A stretch of 5,624 nt of DNA, taken from positions 1 through 5,624 of the forward strand of contig ONPH01000083.1 of the NCBI GenBank assembly GCA_900319655.1, written 5' to 3'. Both the position numbers and the translations under genes were made by a program. The notes under the pieces were generated by a model that saw only the letters and a list, made by a program, of their open reading frames with translations, searched no databases and was not told the origin of the DNA. Source of the stretch: an uncultured Eubacteriales bacterium (lineage in GTDB: Bacteria > Bacillota > Clostridia > Oscillospirales > Acutalibacteraceae). This document shows, in pieces, positions 4,379-5,624 of this stretch; position 1 is the first letter of the stretch, and the number at the start of each line of letters is the position of its first letter.

Positions 4379-5624
4379 TTACAGCATAGTTCTTGTCAGG
4401 CGTTTTTTGTTGAATAGGAACTGCGTTTGAAGGTCGGGCTCGAGCTTTACTATATAACAGCTCAGATAGCCCATAAACAGCCAGAACCACATTACCATAA
4501 ACGATATATCGTAGAGCAGGGCCTTTTCAAACAGCGCGTAAACGGCGTACGCTCCGCAAAAGGCGAACAGGCATGGGTAGACGTCGAACCGCCATGATTT
4601 TTCCTGCCAGAAAAGGTGCTGAAAGGCGTGTTTTCCGACTCTGAAACCGAATATTCCGAACAGCAGAGCGCCGATAACACCTGTTGACACCAATATCGTC
4701 AAAAATCCGTTGTGCAGGTCGTTGTGGTTGTAGTTGTATTCGAGCTCACCTGTTAGGTATTTTCCGCTGTAAAAGACTATGTTGCCGTTTGAGATACCGA
4801 TAATCGGAGAGATTTTGAACAGCCCTACGGATTCCTTCCACATCCTCAGCCTTCCGCTGTCGATGTTAGTATTCTCGTGGTCGAAGGACGCTTCGCCGTT
4901 TTCATCGGCGCCTTCCTCCTGCTCAATCTCCTTGATTATCTCCTCGTCGCGGAAAAGCACATCTACAAGCGCGTTCGTCTTGGCGTTGACGACCGCAAAG
5001 CCTGCCTTGAACACGGTTCTAAACGCCATTGAAGCGCCTGAGATTACCGCGACAAGCAAAATCATCGTAATTATCCTAATGAACATTTTTCCCGGGGAGA
5101 ACTTGCGCTTAACGTCAAAGAACATATAAACCACGTAGATTAATACGTAGCCGAGCATAAGCACAAACGCCGCGTTTGAGTCGCACAAAATCAGCGAAAA
5201 TACATTCGCCGTACCGCTCGCCGCGATTAAAACCCTGTTGAACTTAGGCTTTTCGATTTCGTCAACCAGACCGTCCTTGTGCAGAATATGACAGCAGACA
5301 ATGCCGACAGCCGACACAAAGCCGAGCAGGTTCGGGTTGTAAAACGCGCCCGTAAAGCGGTTTTCGTACAGCGGAAAACGTATCCAGTACAAATCCTCAT
5401 AGCTCCACTCAAAGTGTATGCCGAACATAAGGCAGAAAAATCCTATCGCGTTAAGTATTGTGGTGGCGACAACCATAAAATACGCCAAAAAATACAGCTC
5501 GTTCTTGAAGTTGAAGTACATTGCCCTTCCCATTTCCTCGCAGACCCTCTTATAGAAAGTCGGTTCCTCGAAGAGTTTGGCGAATGCGTCCATTTGCTCG
5601 ACGTAGGCCTCAAATAGCTGGCTG
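4379..5624 (-). CDS. O-antigen ligase/polymerase-type membrane protein, N-terminus beyond window
   Basis: This is a polytopic membrane protein of the O-antigen ligase (WaaL/Wzy-like) type; in Gram-positives such proteins polymerise or transfer exopolysaccharide, capsule or wall-glycan units at the outer face of the membrane. Numbering from the internal Met at 5593, hydrophobic segments lie near 34-59, 83-103, 121-138, 140-159, 171-190, 295-317, 338-355 and 362-382. Family signs are FYNPNLLG (84-91), SGRLRMWKESVGLF (246-259) followed by SPIIGIS, and HNDLHNGFLTILVSTGVIG (290-308), where His290 or His294 may be the conserved histidine of the large external loop. That loop also holds an acidic run (about 216-236, Glu-rich). 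The frame stays open for 11 more codons to the window edge, the Met at 5593 lacks a ribosome binding site, and family members usually have several more N-terminal helices, so I call it 5'-partial. The glycan substrate is unknown. Confidence 0.8.
   Translation of the reverse strand, partial: SQLFEAYVEQMDAFAKLFEEPTFYKRVCEEMGRAMYFNFKNELYFLAYFMVVATTILNAIGFFCLMFGIHFEWSYEDLYWIRFPLYENRFTGAFYNPNLLGFVSAVGIVCCHILHKDGLVDEIEKPKFNRVLIAASGTANVFSLILCDSNAAFVLMLGYVLIYVVYMFFDVKRKFSPGKMFIRIITMILLVAVISGASMAFRTVFKAGFAVVNAKTNALVDVLFRDEEIIKEIEQEEGADENGEASFDHENTNIDSGRLRMWKESVGLFKISPIIGISNGNIVFYSGKYLTGELEYNYNHNDLHNGFLTILVSTGVIGALLFGIFGFRVGKHAFQHLFWQEKSWRFDVYPCLFAFCGAYAVYALFEKALLYDISFMVMWFWLFMGYLSCYIVKLEPDLQTQFLFNKKRLTRTML

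Noticed and set aside
1..5624. CRISPR arrays, tRNA or rRNA genes, insertion sequences
   Set aside because: I saw no regularly spaced direct repeats, tRNA-like cloverleaf, rRNA segments, or transposase frames with terminal repeats.

Overview
The window looks like chromosomal DNA of a spore-forming Bacillota of the class Clostridia, probably near Ruminococcus/Oscillospiraceae. It carries the sporulation signalling gene spoIIR, the MEP-pathway isoprenoid gene ispE, an Lrp-type regulator next to an aminotransferase, AGGAGG-type ribosome binding sites and sigma-A-like promoters. The taxonomic placement is inference from gene content and style. All genes I can support are on the minus strand.

Read in the direction of transcription (right to left), the window holds: (1) 5624-4379, the C-terminal part of a membrane protein of the O-antigen ligase/polymerase type, whose 5' end lies outside the window; (2) 4319-3933, a small AT-rich gene for a PBECR-like (phage Barnase/EndoU/ColicinE5-D/RelE-like) nuclease domain; (3) about 3914-3753, a stand-alone structured RNA candidate with its own -35/-10 promoter, a 12-bp closing stem, two hairpins whose loops are complementary over 6 bases, and an intrinsic terminator; (4) a consensus-like promoter (TTGATA-17-TATAAT) with a perfect 12-bp inverted repeat across the start-site region; (5) a tightly packed operon: a LURP-one/Tubby-like protein (3628-3146), an Lrp/AsnC regulator (3135-2653), a class I/II aminotransferase (2653-1469), ispE (1485-616), and after a 52-base gap with a hairpin, spoIIR (563 to beyond base 1).

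The regulator and aminotransferase are joined by a TAATG overlap, and the aminotransferase and ispE overlap by 17 bases, so translation is probably coupled. The regulator-aminotransferase pair recalls the AlaR/AlaT arrangement of Bacillus subtilis and suggests amino-acid-responsive control of the operon. The spoIIR gene at its end probably needs separate, sporulation-specific control; the hairpin covering its ribosome binding region may be part of that.

The most interesting part is the roughly 160-nt RNA candidate at 3753-3914. I could not assign it to a known class by eye. Next in interest is the operator-like palindrome at 3651-3687, which sits where a repressor would block the operon promoter.
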